Of a stretch of DNA of 33,823 bases, positions 32,715 through 33,823 are shown in pieces. Location of the stretch: assembly GCA_013204395.1 (NCBI GenBank), contig JABMNZ010000019.1, forward strand, positions 1 through 33,823, given 5' to 3'. A program made the translations under genes and the position numbers. The notes below the pieces were generated by a model. It was not told the origin of the DNA and did no database searches. It saw only the letters and a list, made by a program, of their open reading frames with translations. Source of the DNA: Parcubacteria group bacterium. GTDB lineage: Bacteria > Patescibacteriota > Patescibacteriia > UBA9934 > GWF2-40-263. Numbering within the stretch: position 1 is the first letter of the stretch; every line of letters begins with the position of its first letter.

Positions 32715-33581
32715 TTAGATCTTTTCCGCGACGCGGAGTTTTGCACTCCGCGCACGCGGGTTCTTTTTCACCTCTTCTTGGGAAGCTGTGATTGGACGTT
32801 TGCTCACCACCTTAAGGACCGAATGCGATTTGAAAAATTGTTTGATAATTCGATCCTCAAGGGAGTGAAAACTGATGATGGCAAGACGGCCACCTACCTG
32901 TAGTAGGTCAACGCAGTCAGGAAGCACTCGCTCCAACTCACCAAGTTCGTCGTTTACCGCTATACGAAGGGCCTGAAAAATTTTGGTAGCAGGATGTATT
33001 CTGCCACGTTGTCGCTGGGTCTGTGCGATCATCGCAGCAAGTTGCGTCGTGCTACTAAATGGTGTTTGGGCCCGTGCGGAAACGATCGCTTCAGCGATCT
33101 GACGTGCTTTTTTTTCTTCGCCGTATTGCCGGAAGATACGCGCTAACTCTTCTAAAGACCACTCATTTACAACCATCTCAGCTGTAATCTCTTGGGAGCG
33201 GTCATACCGCATGTCTAGCGGTCCATCCTGTCTAAACGAGAACCCCCTCTCCGGGTCATCCACATGAACGGACGAAAACCCGAGATCAAGGAGTATTGAA
33301 TCAACAGAATGAAACTGATGAGCATGCGCGTGGGTTTTGATGTTGGCGTAACTGTCGCGGACAAGCACAACGCTTTCGCCAAATCTTGAAAGGCGCTGGC
33401 GCGCGATCTCAAGATTGTCGGCATCTTTATCGATACCTAGGAGACGGCCGCCAGGAAGGACACGTGGCAGAAGAGCCTGCGCGTGACCTCCCAGCCCCAC
33501 AGTGCCGTCTATCAAAAGATTGTTCGGCTCCGGTTTGAGGTATTCGCTCACCTCACCAAGAAGGACGGGTATGTGATCCAT
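32715..33581 (-). CDS. rsmH: 16S rRNA (cytosine-1402-N4)-methyltransferase RsmH (MraW)
   Basis: RsmH uses SAM to methylate N4 of C1402 in 16S rRNA. The SAM loop IDGTVGLGGHAQALL, DLGFSSVHVDDPERGFSF, QDGPLDMRYD and SFHSLEDRIIKQFF are all present, and the C-terminal tail is basic. From ATG 33581 (MDHIPVLLGEVSEYL) the protein has 288 residues, the usual size; the ORF-track start at 33713 would add about 44 residues read from a leader hairpin. GGAGG lies 11 bases upstream, a little far. ATG 33599 is an alternative. MraZ, normally just upstream, is not seen within the window. Confidence 0.95.
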   Translation of the reverse strand: MDHIPVLLGEVSEYLKPEPNNLLIDGTVGLGGHAQALLPRVLPGGRLLGIDKDADNLEIARQRLSRFGESVVLVRDSYANIKTHAHAHQFHSVDSILLDLGFSSVHVDDPERGFSFRQDGPLDMRYDRSQEITAEMVVNEWSLEELARIFRQYGEEKKARQIAEAIVSARAQTPFSSTTQLAAMIAQTQRQRGRIHPATKIFQALRIAVNDELGELERVLPDCVDLLQVGGRLAIISFHSLEDRIIKQFFKSHSVLKVVSKRPITASQEEVKKNPRARSAKLRVAEKI

Positions 33582-33616
33582 AGGGATAACAGCCTCCATT
33601 GGATTAGCCGAGGACT

Positions 33617-33664
33617 GGAGTTGCTTCTCTGGGAAAAGGTTCAGTAAACCCAGAGAAGAACTCC
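33617..33664. promoter_or_regulatory. Stable hairpin upstream of rsmH
   Basis: GGAGTTGCTTCTCTGGG pairs with CCCAGAGAAGAACTCC (one bulged base) around a 15-nt loop. No U-tract follows on either strand, so it is not a standard terminator. It lies 36-83 nt before the rsmH start and may be a leader RNA element. Confidence 0.5.
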
Positions 33665-33798
33665 AAACCTCGACTAGTAACCAGTTAATAATTAGATCTT
33701 GGGGCCTCTGCAAAAGTTCAGTGCGAGTTCAAAGCGAGGAATTTTGCTCAGAGTTTTTTTCAGGATGACGAAGTGATATGTAATATCATTGAGGAGTC

Positions 33799-33823
33799 AT
33801 GAAAGAAACTCTGAGTGAAATGA
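33799..33823 (+). CDS. Possible divergent gene start at the right edge
   Basis: ATG follows GAGGAG by two bases and reads MKETLSEM before the window ends. It would diverge from rsmH. The evidence is only the start signal, so this is tentative. Confidence 0.25.

Noticed and set aside
33582-33713. N-terminal extension of RsmH
   Set aside because: The extra 44 residues read through the leader hairpin and precede the usual family start; not supported.

Overview
The window looks like chromosomal DNA of an ultra-small, host-dependent bacterium of the Patescibacteria (Candidate Phyla Radiation) type. The reasons are very tight gene packing, a strong bias for one strand, and information-processing genes with almost no biosynthetic metabolism. 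Several families also point there: an ECF sigma factor followed by a DUF5667-like membrane protein, a TrmB-like regulator, an orphan TraG/VirB4-like ATPase, a VKOR plus thioredoxin pair, and a minimal PilM/PilD/pseudopilin set. TGA, TAA and TAG all act as stops, so this is the standard bacterial code and not the UGA-Gly code of Gracilibacteria/SR1. The placement rests on family recognition, not on a database search.

Layout: 1-1354 holds a DUF218-like gene cut by the window edge and a TrmB-like regulator. 1435-6735 is one minus-strand operon, pilD-ligA-gatC-gatA-lgt. 6811-8464 is pilM plus a pseudopilin. 8486-12577 is lepA, a 32-residue membrane micropeptide missed by the ORF track, recJ and rnhA. 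12761-14182 is a GC-rich orphan with Trp-marked helical repeats. 14293-16721 is a beta-CASP nuclease, a 78-aa protein, VKOR and a membrane thioredoxin. 16894-22179 is the main plus-strand block: dus, an ATP-grasp ligase, a nucleotidyltransferase, a PhyH-type oxygenase, a cupin and a deacetylase-like exported protein. 22218-22449 has tRNA-Gln(CUG) with two 81-bp tandem repeats against its 5' end. 22623-22868 is a small zinc-ribbon gene. 22979-29697 is minus strand: cysS, then an acidic protein, a TraG/VirB4-like ATPase, a 204-aa protein and dnaX. 29943-33581 is rsmH, ftsL, a membrane protein, and the ECF sigma / DUF5667-like / secreted OB-like trio.

Expression signals fall into two classes. 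Nine transcription units have a -10 hexamer ending only 8-11 nt before the start codon, with no Shine-Dalgarno sequence, which implies leaderless mRNAs. Downstream genes are joined by ATGA overlaps or by the recurring junction stop-T-ATG. In contrast, four GC-rich orphan genes (1-524, 12761-14182, 20634-21023, 22623-22868) have Shine-Dalgarno sequences, and three of them have -35/-10 promoters with 17-bp spacers. This looks like a second, possibly acquired, gene population.

The most interesting points are: a PhyH-family protein whose metal motif reads HRG(D) where HxD is expected, as in Fe/2OG halogenases; a 30-bp perfect GC palindrome inside pilM with a 15-bp half copy in the gatC tail; twin 23-bp dyads 43 bp apart upstream of lepA; the tandem repeats at tRNA-Gln; and the TraG-like ATPase operon with two uncharacterised partners.
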